Shown here: positions 10,942 through 22,539 of the stretch, in pieces | Layout: each line of letters opens with the position of its first letter | Numbering within the stretch: position 1 is the stretch's first letter | Source: Emmonsiellopsis sp. PD_33 | Taxonomy: Eukaryota; Ascomycota; Eurotiomycetes; Onygenales; Ajellomycetaceae | Assembly (NCBI GenBank): GCA_032988165.1 | Contig: JANTQF010000007.1 | Span: 186,001 to 250,000 of the forward strand | DNA length: 64,000 bases | Direction of reading: 5' to 3' | Made by a program: the position numbers and the translations under genes | Notes under the pieces: model-generated | Told to the model about the DNA's origin: nothing | Seen by the model: the letters and a program-made list of their open reading frames with translations, nothing else | The model's database searches: none

Positions 10942-12515
10942 ATGCACTGCCAATCTTTGACATTCATTCTACCAGTTCCGAATGGCTTATTACATATGGC
11001 ATTGCCCGGACATCTCTCATTTGCCTCAAAACTCATGCAGGAAGCTTTCTGTCGTGCTCCTCCTGAAGGCCCCCAGCCATTCGATATCGAGCCGAACAAT
11101 TTAGCGCGTGAGGCAAATCATCGGTCTAGAAAGGATCAAGCCCAAGACTGTTTTTATGGGAAGCCGTTCCCGAGAATTGATGTTGCAAGCAATTCCAGCA
11201 AGACACAAAGCAAGACCAAACCCGAAATTAGAAAACAATCGCGATCCGTCAAGTTATGCCCTAGTGTTAAGCTTGAGCGTGCCCTGGCTGAAGAGATAAC
11301 CGGCACCCTAGACGGGTTTACCACGGAGAATTGCTGGCGTTTTGGGAAATTTATTAGTACTAATTATCAAAACGCTGCCGTTGGATTCCCCACCAATTTC
11401 AGCAAACGCCCCACGAAAGTCAAGCAGCGGAAGTATCAGATAAAAGTGCAGACTCAAACAGCGGTATGGTTGAAGTCAGTTTTCTTCAGAAAACAATTCG
11501 CTAATATGTCACGCAGAGACCCGTAACGATTACCGGATCAGCAAAGCCCAAGCTAATCACAATTTCAGAACCCCTTCGCCGCAGTCCCGTTGTCCACGAG
11601 AACCCCGAAACCCGCCACTCCTTAAAAGCCTCCATGGTATTCGACGACGAGGCACGAGAGCCAAATCACCACCCTCTAGAGTGCCGCCCATGCATTCCTA
11701 GCCCGTCTCATGATAGTGGATATATGACCCAATCTCCACAAAGTTCCTTCGATGACGGATTCCCATTATCTCATGAGGAACCCATATTGATTAATTCGCC
11801 GAGATCTTTTCTGCACCGCTTAAGCCTCAAGAACCAAATTCCCATCGCTACCCGTTGGCTGCACAAAAAGTCTCCGCTAAACAGAAGGGTCCCCTCAGCA
11901 ACAGCATGTAGTTACTCATCACCCTGCACTCCTTTGCAATCCCGATTTCCCATGCTCTCTCCTGCTGCCCATAGTGACGAGAAGAAAGCACTGGTGGCCA
12001 AATGCTGGAGCATGGGCTGGATACTTGACCATCTCGAGGCGTCAATAAAAAGTAATTCCAAACCAGACCTGACACTATCCTCCCCGGTTATCATCTTTGT
12101 ACGGTCTACCACAGAGAGTGCCATTCTGGATTCGATTGGCGACATATTTCCTAGCACGCCAAAAGAACAACTCAACCGTTTATGTGCCACTCTAATTGCC
12201 CAGGTATACCTGCTCTCTCTACAAAACCACGATTATATGGGCGGAAGCCCCCTCGTCCACAATAATCCTGTCGACGGTATCCCAGAGAAACCAAGGACGA
12301 GACTAGGAATTCATATTTCCAAAACCTCACAGCTGCAAGTTAAGGAGCGCCTGCTGCAGACGAGGGCGGCGGATATCGGTGCACGTCTGGATAAATTTGT
12401 GGAGGAACTGCTGATGGATATATGCGGCTGTTCCCATGATACGCTGAAAAGGGCCGTTATGGTCCTTGTCCAGCTTCTTGAAGGGAAGAGGAATCCAGAA
12501 CCCTCGACACAATAA
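10942..12515 (+). CDS. hypothetical two-exon protein
   Basis: I do not recognise the family. Exon 1 (start uncertain: in-frame ATGs at 10942, 10996 and 11035) runs to 11463; a 53-nt intron (GTATGG donor, GCTAAT branch, CGCAG acceptor) ends at 11516; exon 2 is 11517-12515. The join is in phase 0 and removes a stop just inside the intron, giving about 506 aa from the first ATG. The N-terminal half is basic and Ser/Lys-rich. The middle (about 190-290) is Pro/Ser-rich and looks disordered. The C-terminal third has two ordered helical stretches, KKALVAKCWSMGWILDHLEA to IAQVYLLSL, and RLDKFVEELLMDICG to MVLVQLLEG. There is no signal peptide or membrane segment. It could be a nuclear or cytosolic regulator, but nothing in the sequence proves it. 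Confidence 0.6.
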
Positions 12516-12902
12516 ATGGCACGTGTGATTCTGTGGCTCTTTCATATTGTGTTGCCCTTGGTTGTTGGACTTTCTGGTCCCTTTTTCTCCCTCCTGTGCT
12601 TACTTTTGATTTGCCTTGATTTGTCCTGAAGACCTAATCTGCTATTAATGAGCTATTTGTCACCTTAGGCGTTTCGCGACAATAATAATATATGCTAAGA
12701 TAATAACATAATCCAATGCATCATCTGTTCTCCCCTCATACAAGCCCGTATCTTCGGATTCATTATTCATGTGTGGAACCGAAAACGAACCAAAACAGAA
12801 AAACAAAAGGGATATAAATATAAATTGCAAAAGTTAAATAGCCCGAAGTAGATGTAAAAAAACAGGGCCAAAACTCGCCCCTATCAACCACCATAGGTAA
12901 CC
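12516..12902. other. convergent 3' region
   Basis: This lies between the convergent hypothetical gene (plus) and dehydrogenase (minus). It is AT-rich, and I see nothing else in it. Confidence 0.6.
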
Positions 12903-14123
12903 TCAACATTCTTTCTTCTTACCTTTCACTTTCCCATCATCACCACACATCTTCGTCAATATCTCCGCAAACCCAGTCATCAAATCAACCACAAACATCA
13001 CCCATCCCCGTATCCTCGTCGTCGCAAGTAAAATGTTAACCATCCGTCGTCCAAACATCTCCATCTCATCCGCATCATGAACATAAACCTCCCATATGGC
13101 TATATCTCTCACCTCCCGTTGCACATCACCCTCATTTCCCGCTGGTGTAAGATCGTATATATCCACCTCGTCAGGAACCCCACTACTCCCACCCATACCA
13201 GGGATTCTCTCCGCAACTATCCCATCGCCACCTCCAGACAGCGGCGATCGAACCCTCAACTTCGGCGCAATCGCCACGCTCCTCCCCACACACCTAGGAT
13301 CCGCCACGAACCGCGATCCGGCATCAATGACATGCTCGATATCCGCCAGCGCCACGCCGGACATGAATACCTTTCCCGGCGTGCCTAGGATGGGTGTATC
13401 CACAAAATACGGACAGAGCATGTTGACTCGAATGCCCAGCGAGATGGGTGCAGTGTTGCGCAGGGTGCGGAAGAGACCCATTACGCCGTGCTTGGAGATG
13501 CAGTAGGGGATTTGCGAGGTGAGGGGGATCATGCCTGCTATCGAGCCGAGGAGGAGGATATGTCTATCCCGCTCTGCGACTTCGGAGCGGGGATTGGCGG
13601 AGCAGCGGGCTGAGCCCGGGTTTTTGGGGAGGTAGGATAGAGCTAGGTGGACTGTATATAGCGTCCCTGTAAGGTTGACGTCGATCGTGGTAAAGCTGGG
13701 GGCTGGAGGGTTCGGATGTGTCTGGTAATCTATCGTTGGGGTTTCGAAACCGCGGGACTCGTCTAGTTTGTTTATTCCCGCGTTGGCGACGACGGTATCA
13801 ATGCCGCCGTGCGGACTGAGTTTCGCGGCTTCTCGGAAGAATTCCACCTGCGACGGCCATGATGTCACGTCTAGTGGGAGGAAGTGGAGGTTTGGATTTT
13901 TGGTTTCTTCTCGTACGCGGGCGACGAGAGCAGTGCCGGCTGCCGTGTTGATGTCGCCAATTATAACCGTTGCACCCTGGGAAGCCCAGCGGGAGAAGAA
14001 TCGCGCACCGAAGCCGGATGCACCGCCGGTTAGGAGTATTGTCTTGCCGCGGACGAAGTCTGCGGGTATTGGAGTGTTAAAGTCCATCGGGTAGGACTGG
14101 AAGTCTTGGACTTGTTTGGCCAT
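12903..14123 (-). CDS. short-chain dehydrogenase/reductase
   Basis: Intronless on the minus strand, 406 aa from the ATG at 14123. Classical SDR motifs are in place: TGGASGFG (32-39) for the cofactor, D-rich DINTA after strand 2, NAG (114-116), Asn150, Ser194 and Tyr207-x3-Lys211 (YCISK). The Asp at the end of strand 2 (GDIN) favours NAD over NADP. The Rossmann domain ends near residue 280; an extra 120-residue tail follows, with a Gly-rich loop and a hydrophobic stretch near the end (GWVMFVVDLMTGFAEIL). Tails like this are seen in fungal relatives of 15-hydroxyprostaglandin-dehydrogenase-like SDRs; the substrate is unknown. The frame continues a little upstream but has no ATG there. Confidence 0.8.
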   Translation of the reverse strand: MAKQVQDFQSYPMDFNTPIPADFVRGKTILLTGGASGFGARFFSRWASQGATVIIGDINTAAGTALVARVREETKNPNLHFLPLDVTSWPSQVEFFREAAKLSPHGGIDTVVANAGINKLDESRGFETPTIDYQTHPNPPAPSFTTIDVNLTGTLYTVHLALSYLPKNPGSARCSANPRSEVAERDRHILLLGSIAGMIPLTSQIPYCISKHGVMGLFRTLRNTAPISLGIRVNMLCPYFVDTPILGTPGKVFMSGVALADIEHVIDAGSRFVADPRCVGRSVAIAPKLRVRSPLSGGGDGIVAERIPGMGGSSGVPDEVDIYDLTPAGNEGDVQREVRDIAIWEVYVHDADEMEMFGRRMVNILLATTRIRGWVMFVVDLMTGFAEILTKMCGDDGKVKGKKKEC

Positions 14124-15066
14124 GGGTATCTTCCTGAGGTAATTAGATGCCAGGATTTCTTTGGGATATCGGTGAAAGATGACTAGAAACGGATTAAACA
14201 AAGGCTTTGTGTCATTGAACACAGATATTGAGGAGAATCCAACTCGCGGTTCTTAAGTCATGTTAAGAACTTGAAGCATTGAGTCAAAAAAAAAAGAAAA
14301 AACAGAAAATATAGGCAGAACAATAAGCTTTACACTCGATCAAGCTCGCACAATTAGACACGTAAAAGGCTCGGCGTCTAGGATTCAATCCTGGACTATT
14401 CTGGCCAGTGCTGGGTATTGAAAAATAATAGCATGTTTGAACTCTCATAGGTTCGATCGTGGTACACAGCTGTCTCAGTACTGGCATCCATCTTGACGCC
14501 TCGAGAATATAAAGCGGGGAGAGGCTACAAGCTCTACTTTCCAGCCAATCCCGCTTTAGAATATCTCCTCTGTCAGCTTGCGGCTTGGTCCATGTCAGCC
14601 CCCTGCAGAGTTGTCATCAATGCCGAGCCCTGTAGCTAGCCTTGTCGTTTGAAGGATTGGGCTGCTAAAGTAAGCGAGGGCTTAAAATATGACAGATTCA
14701 GTTGGTTAACAAGGTGAGAAAAAGAGTTGAATAATCATATATAGAGCAATAAGAAATCAATCATCATGATGTTCATATTCATGGAACATTCGATCTATCA
14801 TTTCTGACATTTTTATTCCCTTTCCTGGATAATTCTTGTAGGGCACATAGAGCACGTGACCGGAAGTGCGGCCGGTTTCCGGCCGAATGATATTCCGCGG
14901 GAAAATCATGTGACGTAATCCGTGAAGGTTTGGTTGACTCGATTTGTTGAACGACAAGAAGTTCTATATCAGCCCGACAGAGACGCAGACAAGAGCTACA
15001 GGCTGAAGGAGCTGTCTTCCCAACCAATCCAGCTATCATTAACGGACATCTAGCCCTAACGTCGCA
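14124..15066. promoter_or_regulatory. divergent promoter region, dehydrogenase to lipoyl synthase
   Basis: There is no gene. Near the lipoyl synthase start are a CACGTGAC box (14853-14860), a TCATGTGACG box near 14907, and a perfect CGGCCGG-TTT-CCGGCCG inverted repeat at 14869-14885. Inverted CGG/CCG triplets are typical of Zn2Cys6 activator sites. That this controls the downstream gene (start 15067) is inference from position. Confidence 0.4.
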
Positions 15067-16359
15067 ATGGCAGCCTCCGCCAGCCGGCTTCGAGCTCTGT
15101 GCTCCGCCCACCCATCCGTCTCCGCCCTTCCCTCCTCCGCTCTACCAACCCTTCACTTAGCCGCGTCCAGATCCTACGCAACGACTACTGCCCCTGAACC
15201 CACCGTATCAAACTCCTCTACGTCATCCACCCCTAAAAGACGAACCACAACTTTCAAAGACAAACTAAACGCCGGTCCCTCGTTCTCCGACTTCGTCTCC
15301 GGCGGAGCAAACGACAGTGCGCCCTTGGACCCCGCAGAGGCATATGCTCTAAAGACCGCCCTCGTGGGCCCCCCGGGTAAAAAGAGGGAAATCACCCGCC
15401 TTCCTTCATGGCTTAAGACGCCGATCCCAGACTCGTCGAACTACAAGCGCATCAAGAATGACCTCCGCGGTCTGGGCCTACACACCGTTTGCGAGGAAGC
15501 CCGATGCCCGAATATCTCAGACTGCTGGGGCGGGAGCTCCAAATCTGCGGCTACAGCTACAATCATGCTCATGGGTGACACATGTACGAGAGGTTGTCGA
15601 TTTTGCAGTGTGAAAACGTCGCGAAAGCCCCCGCCACTGGACCCCCACGAGCCGGAGAATACTGCGGAAGCGCTTTCGCGCTGGGGACTGGGATATGTGG
15701 TGCTTACTAGTGTGGATCGGGACGATCTGGCAGATGGCGGAGCGAGGCATTTTGCGGAAACAGTGTTGAAGATTAAGCAAAAGGCGCCTAATATCCTCGT
15801 CGAGTGTTTGACGGGCGATTACGCGGGCGACCTCGACATGGTGTCTCTCGTCGCGAAGTCTGGTCTCGATGTATACGCACACAACGTGGAGACAGTCGAG
15901 GCGCTGACGCCCTATGTCCGAGATCGTCGCGCCACTTTCCAGCAGAGTATAAGTGTGCTGAAGGCCGCCAAGGCTGCGAAGCCGGACCTTATCACGAAGA
16001 CGTCTATTATGCTGGGACTCGGGGAGAAGGAGGAGGAGTTGTGGGATGCATTGCGGCAATTAAGGGCGGCGGATGTAGATGTCGTGACGTTCGGACAGTA
16101 CATGCGGCCGACGAAGAGGCACATGGCTGTCCATGAGTATGTGACGCCTGATGTGTTTGAGCTGTGGAAGCAGCGGGCGCTGGAGTTGGGCTTCTTATAC
16201 TGTGCTTCGGGACCTCTGGTGCGGAGCAGTTATAAGGCGGGTGAGGCGTTTATTGAAAACGTACTGAAGAAGAGACGGGGCGAAAATGCCGCTGCTGAGA
16301 CCACCTCGACGAGGACCGAGGATGTCGAGAGATTGATTGCCGATGGAGCCATACGGTGA
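15067..16359 (+). CDS. LIP5: lipoyl synthase, mitochondrial
   Basis: Intronless, 430 aa. The radical-SAM enzyme inserts two sulfur atoms into octanoyl-lysine on lipoate-dependent proteins in mitochondria. Both Fe-S cluster motifs are present: C142-x4-C147-x5-C153 (CEEARCPNISDCW) for the auxiliary cluster that donates sulfur, and the radical-SAM C173-x3-C177-x2-C180 (CTRGCRFC). The C-terminal RSSYKAGE supplies the conserved serine ligand. Residues 1-40 are Ala/Ser/Arg-rich without acidic residues, a good matrix-targeting sequence (SRSYATT near the likely cleavage site). The length is that of fungal homologues. A C9-T10 tract lies about 100 nt after the stop. Confidence 0.96.
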   Translation: MAASASRLRALCSAHPSVSALPSSALPTLHLAASRSYATTTAPEPTVSNSSTSSTPKRRTTTFKDKLNAGPSFSDFVSGGANDSAPLDPAEAYALKTALVGPPGKKREITRLPSWLKTPIPDSSNYKRIKNDLRGLGLHTVCEEARCPNISDCWGGSSKSAATATIMLMGDTCTRGCRFCSVKTSRKPPPLDPHEPENTAEALSRWGLGYVVLTSVDRDDLADGGARHFAETVLKIKQKAPNILVECLTGDYAGDLDMVSLVAKSGLDVYAHNVETVEALTPYVRDRRATFQQSISVLKAAKAAKPDLITKTSIMLGLGEKEEELWDALRQLRAADVDVVTFGQYMRPTKRHMAVHEYVTPDVFELWKQRALELGFLYCASGPLVRSSYKAGEAFIENVLKKRRGENAAAETTSTRTEDVERLIADGAIR

Positions 16360-17603
16360 TTTTCTTTTGCTTTTGACGTTTGCAAATTTCCGAGATGATC
16401 GTAATAGAGCCTTGTTTTGTGTTTCCATTTCTTTCAACCTGTAAAATTGCATTAAAGTGTTTCCCCCCCCCTTTTTTTTTCAAATAGGCGGCTTTTGGCG
16501 TTTGTTATCTTGTACTCCGCTCAACTTCCTCACAGACTTCTGAATAAGCGGGGAGATTTCAACAAATCTCTGTATACATATCTATATCCTATGATATTAC
16601 TTCTCTACCTATCTATTATATCAATTCATTTCTCACTCTAGCAGCTTCCCAGGTATTTACCGTTAGAGAGGGAGAAACAAGGACCACAGGTGTCCATCCA
16701 GGAAACGTAAAAAGCATCCATCCGTCCAGCCAGCCCAGCGCCGTCCACGATATTTTAGAAGCAGGAGTGCATCTTGAAAATTCGTCCTTTATTTCCTAGT
16801 GTCTCGGGATATCCGCGCACGATCTCTCTCCTGCCCCGTATCTATATCATCTTAGAATTTTAATCTCAAATACAAGCGTGGACTGTCGATTTATACTATT
16901 CTTTACAGAGCCCGCTACAATACTTACTTGAGGCGAGATACCTCCCTTCCTAGTTCCTGGATAATATCATTCATGACATGGATGCTAGTAAATCCAATGG
17001 TGCTAGGGGAATTTTTATCTAAGTGATCTCCCCCAATTCAACTCTGGTGGGAACGCTCACGCAACGTATTATACTGGCTCATGTGTCTACGAGAAGATGT
17101 CAGGATCTAAAAGAAGCCATCCATGTAAGAATAAACGAGAGCTGGATTGGAAGTAAAAAAACAAAATATGTTCTGGGTACCTATGAAAAGGAGACGGCTA
17201 TTTAAGAGATGCATATGTAGTCAATTTGAATGAAAATGGCCCAAAGAAAAATATTGAAGATATATGACAACTATGAGCGCTAGGTAGGACAGATCTCATC
17301 ACATCAGAATGGAAAGGGCTCTGAAATGCAAGAGGAATAAATTAATAACTGGGCTATAAGACCATATAACCACCCCTCTTTCGATCTCCGTTCGTTTCTC
17401 CGCCCTTAAAGTTCCAGAATGTATTCCGGGTCCAGCTCTGGACTGAGTTATATGGTAGCTCCATTGAGGCCAAAGCACACCGTTTTCCGAGTGGTTCAGA
17501 CGCACCTCCAAAGATCAATGTTGCAAGAAATATCAACGTCATCAACCAGATCTACATCTGGTTTTGGGAGCAATGGGTATCGGGTGAGCGAAGGGTGATT
17601 CCA
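16360..17603. other. convergent 3' region, lipoyl synthase to NLR
   Basis: About 1.2 kb of AT-rich sequence with no convincing gene. A poly(C)-poly(T) junction tract lies at about 16463-16481 in the presumed 3' UTR of lipoyl synthase; similar tracts follow the MET16 gene. Confidence 0.5.
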
Positions 17604-20600
17604 TCATAAGGCCCTTGGGCGATAGTATTCTATTCCCATGCACGGCATCCATCCCTTCGGTAGTATTTTATCGCCTGACATCATCCAGTAATAGCAATCA
17701 CATGTGTAGGGAAGTTCCTTCAAAGATTGGCATTCTCTGCAGATTTTTTGAGAACAGGAATCAGAGTCAACATGAGGGAATTTTGACCAGCAAATATTGC
17801 ATTTTCCCCACCGGTAACTGTCGTAGGAGACTCCAATCAGTTCATCCGCTTGTTGATGGCCGTCTTGTTCGCGTTTCTTAAGTAGTAGGAGAGCTACCGT
17901 GTCGGAATGCCCCCCAAGTGCAGCAATTGACAACGGAGACCGACCACAGATGGTCTGCGTCAACAAATCAGTACTAGCCATCGGGAGCAGCAGCTTCACT
18001 AAGTTCAAATTTCCGGTAAAGGCTGCATGGAACAATGGGGTCCTACCAGCGGCATCCTTGCCGCTGATTTCCACTCCTCGGGTCATAAGTAGCTTGGTAA
18101 GTGTAACATTTCCGCTTGATACTGCATGGAAAAATGGGGTTCGATTAGTATTATCCTTGGCAAATACGTCCACACCCTGATCCATCAATCGCTGAGTAAG
18201 GGTAACACTCCCAATTGTTGTTGCGTAGAAGATAAGGTTACGGCCTCGTTTATCCTTGAAATGTGCATTGGCGCCTTGGTCCAAAAGTAGCAGGGCAATA
18301 GCTTCGTGTCCGCCGGTTAGAGCGTGAATGAGAGGGGTACATCCACAGAAATCCAAGGTATCAACCTCAGCACCACGGTCTAGTAACAAGCGCACTGTTG
18401 ACTCATGTCCACGGAATGATGCATGAGAAAGAGGTGACTGATTGTGGGTATCTCTATGATCGATTTCGGCACCACGGTCAAGCAACAACCGCGTTATTGC
18501 CTCGTGTCCAAGGCACGATGCTTGAGAAAGAGGTGCTTGCCTCGGATTATACATGCAGAGAAGGCCGGGACTGTACATGTCGTATGTGCGAGCAGCTCTT
18601 GGCATCTTCAACGGGGGTCGTCGTTCGTGAGGTCGATTCAAGCGGTATGGGGTTTCTTCGGTATCCGTTATCCAGGCATTAACTTCTGCGCCACGATCAA
18701 GGAGCAAAGTTAATATTTCTTTACTCTGAACCTCTATTGCAACAGCGAGGGGTTGAGCAGCATATTTATCGCCATATTCGATACCAGCACCACCATCCAG
18801 CAGCAATCGTACTATCCCTACGCGTCTGGACAGGATTGCATGTGCCAAAGGTGAAAGTCCATAAAGGTCCATTGAGTCAACCTCAACACCATATTTTAAC
18901 AGCGCCTTAATCACAGCTTCATTCCCATTGGAAGCCGCATATGAGAGGGGAGTGCGACCTCTATAGTCCCCAGAATCTGCGGCAATGCCTTGGTTAACAA
19001 GCGGCCTGATCATCATCGCAAGGTCAAAATGTGCAATCAGGTGCATTGCTAACGGGCCACCCCATGAACTCATACGTTCATGTTCTTTGGACATGTCCGT
19101 AAAATAATAACAGACTTTGCCGCTAAATCTGCGGTGCACAATAGCCACCGATCTATGCAGCTTTGAAAATTGAAGAATTATATCGGTGACCGCGGGCATG
19201 GCTTCCATGGCGTGACATCCCCACAGATCAGCGGCGTAATGGAAAAAAGCATGGTTCCCGTCTATTATTAATCTCTCGGGATCACCTTCCGCAAACACAT
19301 CAAAGGAGAGATATGTGAGACATATCCGAGTAATGGTCACATGTATGTCCGGAACCCAATTCATAATGGTCCTCTGAAGATAATCCTGGGTAGTGTAGTG
19401 GACCAGGCGGATATTGGTCGCTCCTTCATCAACAGTAAGTAGTCCGACACACACCGAAAGTATGTCATGTAGAGTTGATATATTGTCCTCGTCGAACTCG
19501 GTAGTTTCCTCTTCCACTGCAAGAGCGTGCTGCAGTTCTAATGGACTCAATGGTCTCTTTGCAAATGTAACCCACGCCAAGGCTTGCAGAGCAAGATCTC
19601 GTGCATCAATCACTTGGCCCTGTATTCGCTCCATAGCCATGTCGTAAGCGCTGTCGTAAGCGTTGGAACCTTTGGGTAACCTCTCCAATGCAATCCGAAG
19701 AGCTTTCGGGGATCGTTTCCCGACAAGCGATTGTAGATGAAGCTGTGCTAAAAGAAACCTGAAACAACATGTTAGCTATAGGCAAAAGATTGTTAGGACA
19801 TGCGAGGGCTAAATAATACACACATCCCATCTACGGTGCCCATGATTTGAGCAACAATATCCCGTTGCAAAGAATCACTAGCTTTAACGAAGGAGGGCAG
19901 CTGGAACATGTGGCCGACAACGTATCTCTCGATATCTTGATCGGCTGCGTGGATCCCCAGGTTTGAACTTCCATGTCTATCGAATTCTATTTGGATATCC
20001 GGGATATGCCGCGATGTCACAAAGAGGTTGGCATTAGCCTGTTTCTGGAGTTGAAATATTGAAGATAGAAACAGGCTACGGTTTCCGTACGAGTTATCAT
20101 ACTCGTCTATAGCGTCGACGACAACGAAGAGCCTCGAATACTGTTTAGCAACCAAGGAGAACACTCCCATAATCTCGCTCAGTAAGGGTCGTGTATTTTT
20201 TGGGCGGTGACGTTCAAATAACTCCTTGATACCTGGTAGCAGTACCCCTCGAGCTTGAACAAGTTGCCTTAACAAGCTAGCTAGTAGGTTAATCGGCAGT
20301 TGCTCGTTCTGTCTGTTGTAATTCAGATAGATATAGGAGATACCGATATCTGCATCGTGTCCGAATGTATCCTCAAGATGTCGAATGACAATTGACGTCA
20401 GGATTGTTTTACCGGCCCCAGGGATTCCAGGGCAGAAAAGTGTCTGGTTGCTCTTGTTCACCCAGGTACAAAACTCGGGTGCATCCAGTAACCACTGCCC
20501 CGTTCCTTCTTGTCGTCGGCTATAGAAATCATTCTGCTTATCAGAATATTCTAAATCTGTCAACCACTTCAAGATTTCCTGGAGCGTTTCACGGTCCCTG

Positions 20601-21233
20601 CTATCTACCTGAGATTGCTGAAGTTGGTCCACACCGTCTTTTATCGATATCATCTGTTCAACTGAGTGTCGACTAGAAATAAGGCATCAGCCTGAAATCA
20701 TTGCAAAGCTTATTCAGACGATGGCCGGCTTACTTGAGTAATTGCGAATGAAACTGGGTCAGTAATGATACCGAGAAAACGACGCGGCTTCGAAGTTCCT
20801 CAACATCCTTGGGATCCCACTTTATCCTCTTCCAAGCTTTTTGTATTTGCAATACAAAACTTTGCCTCTTCCCGTCCTGTATATCGGGATCAATCTCATG
20901 GTATTGTCCAAGTTTGCTCCTTAGTGCTTCCAGGACAGAGACGCAGCCTTCCGTAACGCTCGAAAGGTTCTCCTTCTGCTTCTGTGTCAGGGCTCGTGTT
21001 GGAAGCACTGATTGGATGTCTTCTAGGACAATGCAAAGATTCCGTAACCTGTACGTTTTTTGAGCTTTAGCATGTGTCCCATATCCAGATGCTCTTTACA
21101 AAACAAAAACTCGGGGAACAAACCCTTTGCCTATCTCCGCATATTGTTCTGGGGCATCGATAAACCGGGAGCGGAGCTCTCTCACAAGCTCGATGGTTCT
21201 AATGAAATCGGTGACGCTGTACCCGAAACTCAT
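17604..21233 (-). CDS. NOD-like receptor (STAND protein): helical N-domain, NACHT, ankyrin repeats, Cys-rich tail
   Basis: Four exons on the minus strand, 21233-21124, 21048-20734, 20672-19824 and 19758-17604, all in phase, give 1142 aa. Residues 1-140 are the helical N-domain common in fungal NLRs (MSFGYSVTDF, RFIDAPEQYAEIGKGLR, QKQKENL). NACHT follows: P-loop GIPGAGKT at about 224-231 and Walker B RLFVVVDAIDEY at about 322-333; then the GMFLLAQLHLQSL helix and the winged-helix-like VTFAKRPLSPLELQHAL. About ten ankyrin repeats span about 690-1060 (GRTPLSYAA, LLLDRGAEV and so on), interrupted once by about 43 residues. The end is Cys-rich (CNICW, CSQKICREC, YTCDCYY), possibly metal-binding. 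Such proteins act in self/non-self recognition and programmed cell death. No stop or frameshift breaks the frame. Confidence 0.9.
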
Positions 21234-22367
21234 AGTGTCATAAGCGCGTTGAGGTAGGTTCCTTTTTAGACTGGTGCCTCGGAGACAAACCCAAGATTGG
21301 AAAGAAATGAAGGCGTAACCAGTGTCCTTAGAGTCGATACAATCGGATAGATGGAGCTGAGAGACAATCGAGAATTTCAGGCCCTCTCCTCAAACATTGT
21401 ATCAAGCGAACTGATGAATTATGGACACAGAGAAATCGTAAGAACCTCAATCCTCTCGAGGTATGGCAATCGAATGCCCCGCCAGCGAAGTCAATTAGCC
21501 TTGCAGGTCAACCTGGCTGCGCCGGCTTTGCTGGACCAATCCTGTTTCCTGCTGGCCCTGCCCATCGTGCATGGAATGCAGCACGGGTTGCCTTGTGGCG
21601 TCACACACACCCCTCTCATGCATGGCGTGAGGGGGCAGTGTTGGAGTGTGAGCACTCGAAGTTGATTGATCTCTATGAAATGGATAAAATCCTATCTGTA
21701 TTTATATCATCTTTGGGGGATTGTGATGAATGGGGTTAGATGGAGATTGGATGCTTGAAAGGTTTGACGGAAGACGAGCAAGCATCCTGGATGAACCCAG
21801 GAAGTAGTAAAAAAAGCAATAACATCACATGACTTGGGCAAAAGGGGCCAGGGGCCTCACCTCTTTCCCTCAGAAGGCTCAATCGTCCAAAATCGCTGGA
21901 CGATGAAAATAATTGCCATATCTAGCGGACTTTATCGCATTTCTCGATACAATAAATGGCATTACACCTGTTCACCTTAGCCAAAGCCCCGACGGTCCAA
22001 CCATTATAGAGAGATCTTGCCCCTTTCCTGCCAATAGTTTCGCAAATATAGGCCTGGAAATTAGCTGCGAAAAAAGTAATAAATAAACGCTGTCTGCAGA
22101 TTGTGCGTACCACAAGGCGAGTCATTCTCCTACTCAGTAGAGAGATAAGTAAACAATCATCATCCCCACTAGGTCTTCGTGCCGGGGACGGCATGTAATG
22201 CTCAAGGACCAATAATTGATTGAGATAGAGGAGTCAAGTCAACGAGAAATCAATGTCGAAATAGGTAGGAGAATAATAGCTAATAATATGGGCATATATA
22301 GAACGTCAGAGTAATTTTCGGAATCGATTACACGAGGAAGAGGCATGGGAATGCGAGTCAGCAAATT
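21234..22367. other. intergenic upstream of the NLR
   Basis: This is the promoter side of the NLR gene (minus). Short open frames occur on both strands but lack starts, splice logic or recognisable domains. There is no repeat apart from the element that begins at 22368. Confidence 0.5.
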
Positions 22368-22539
22368 TACCCCCTCGTCCGTAAGTTCTGCATATTTTAG
22401 AGCAGTATTGAAAGAGGCCATTCTATTTGTCCAAAGGGGCCTCCAGCCACCGAAGATGGAGTAAATTATCACCTTTTGATCTATGAGCAGGCTGGAAAAA
22501 AGGACGCTAAAATGTGCAGAACTTACGGACGAGGGGGTA
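22368..22539. mobile_element. MITE-like element with 33-bp terminal inverted repeats
   Basis: The arms 22368-22400 and 22507-22539 are inverted copies of each other, 33 nt with a single mismatch, starting TACCCCCTCGTCCGTAAGTT. The inner 106 nt have no coding capacity. Both ends carry TA, which would be the target duplication of a Tc1/mariner-type element, leaving a body of about 168 bp with CCCCCTCGTCCG ends. The inner part also holds a GAGGCC/GGCCTC inverted repeat. Size, inverted ends and lack of coding sequence fit a non-autonomous MITE. A chance hairpin of this perfection is unlikely; a structured RNA is the alternative. Confidence 0.65.

Noticed and set aside
15517..16059. Antisense frame (180 codons) over lipoyl synthase
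   Set aside because: Mirror of a strongly conserved coding frame; Arg/His/Leu-rich as expected for such shadows.
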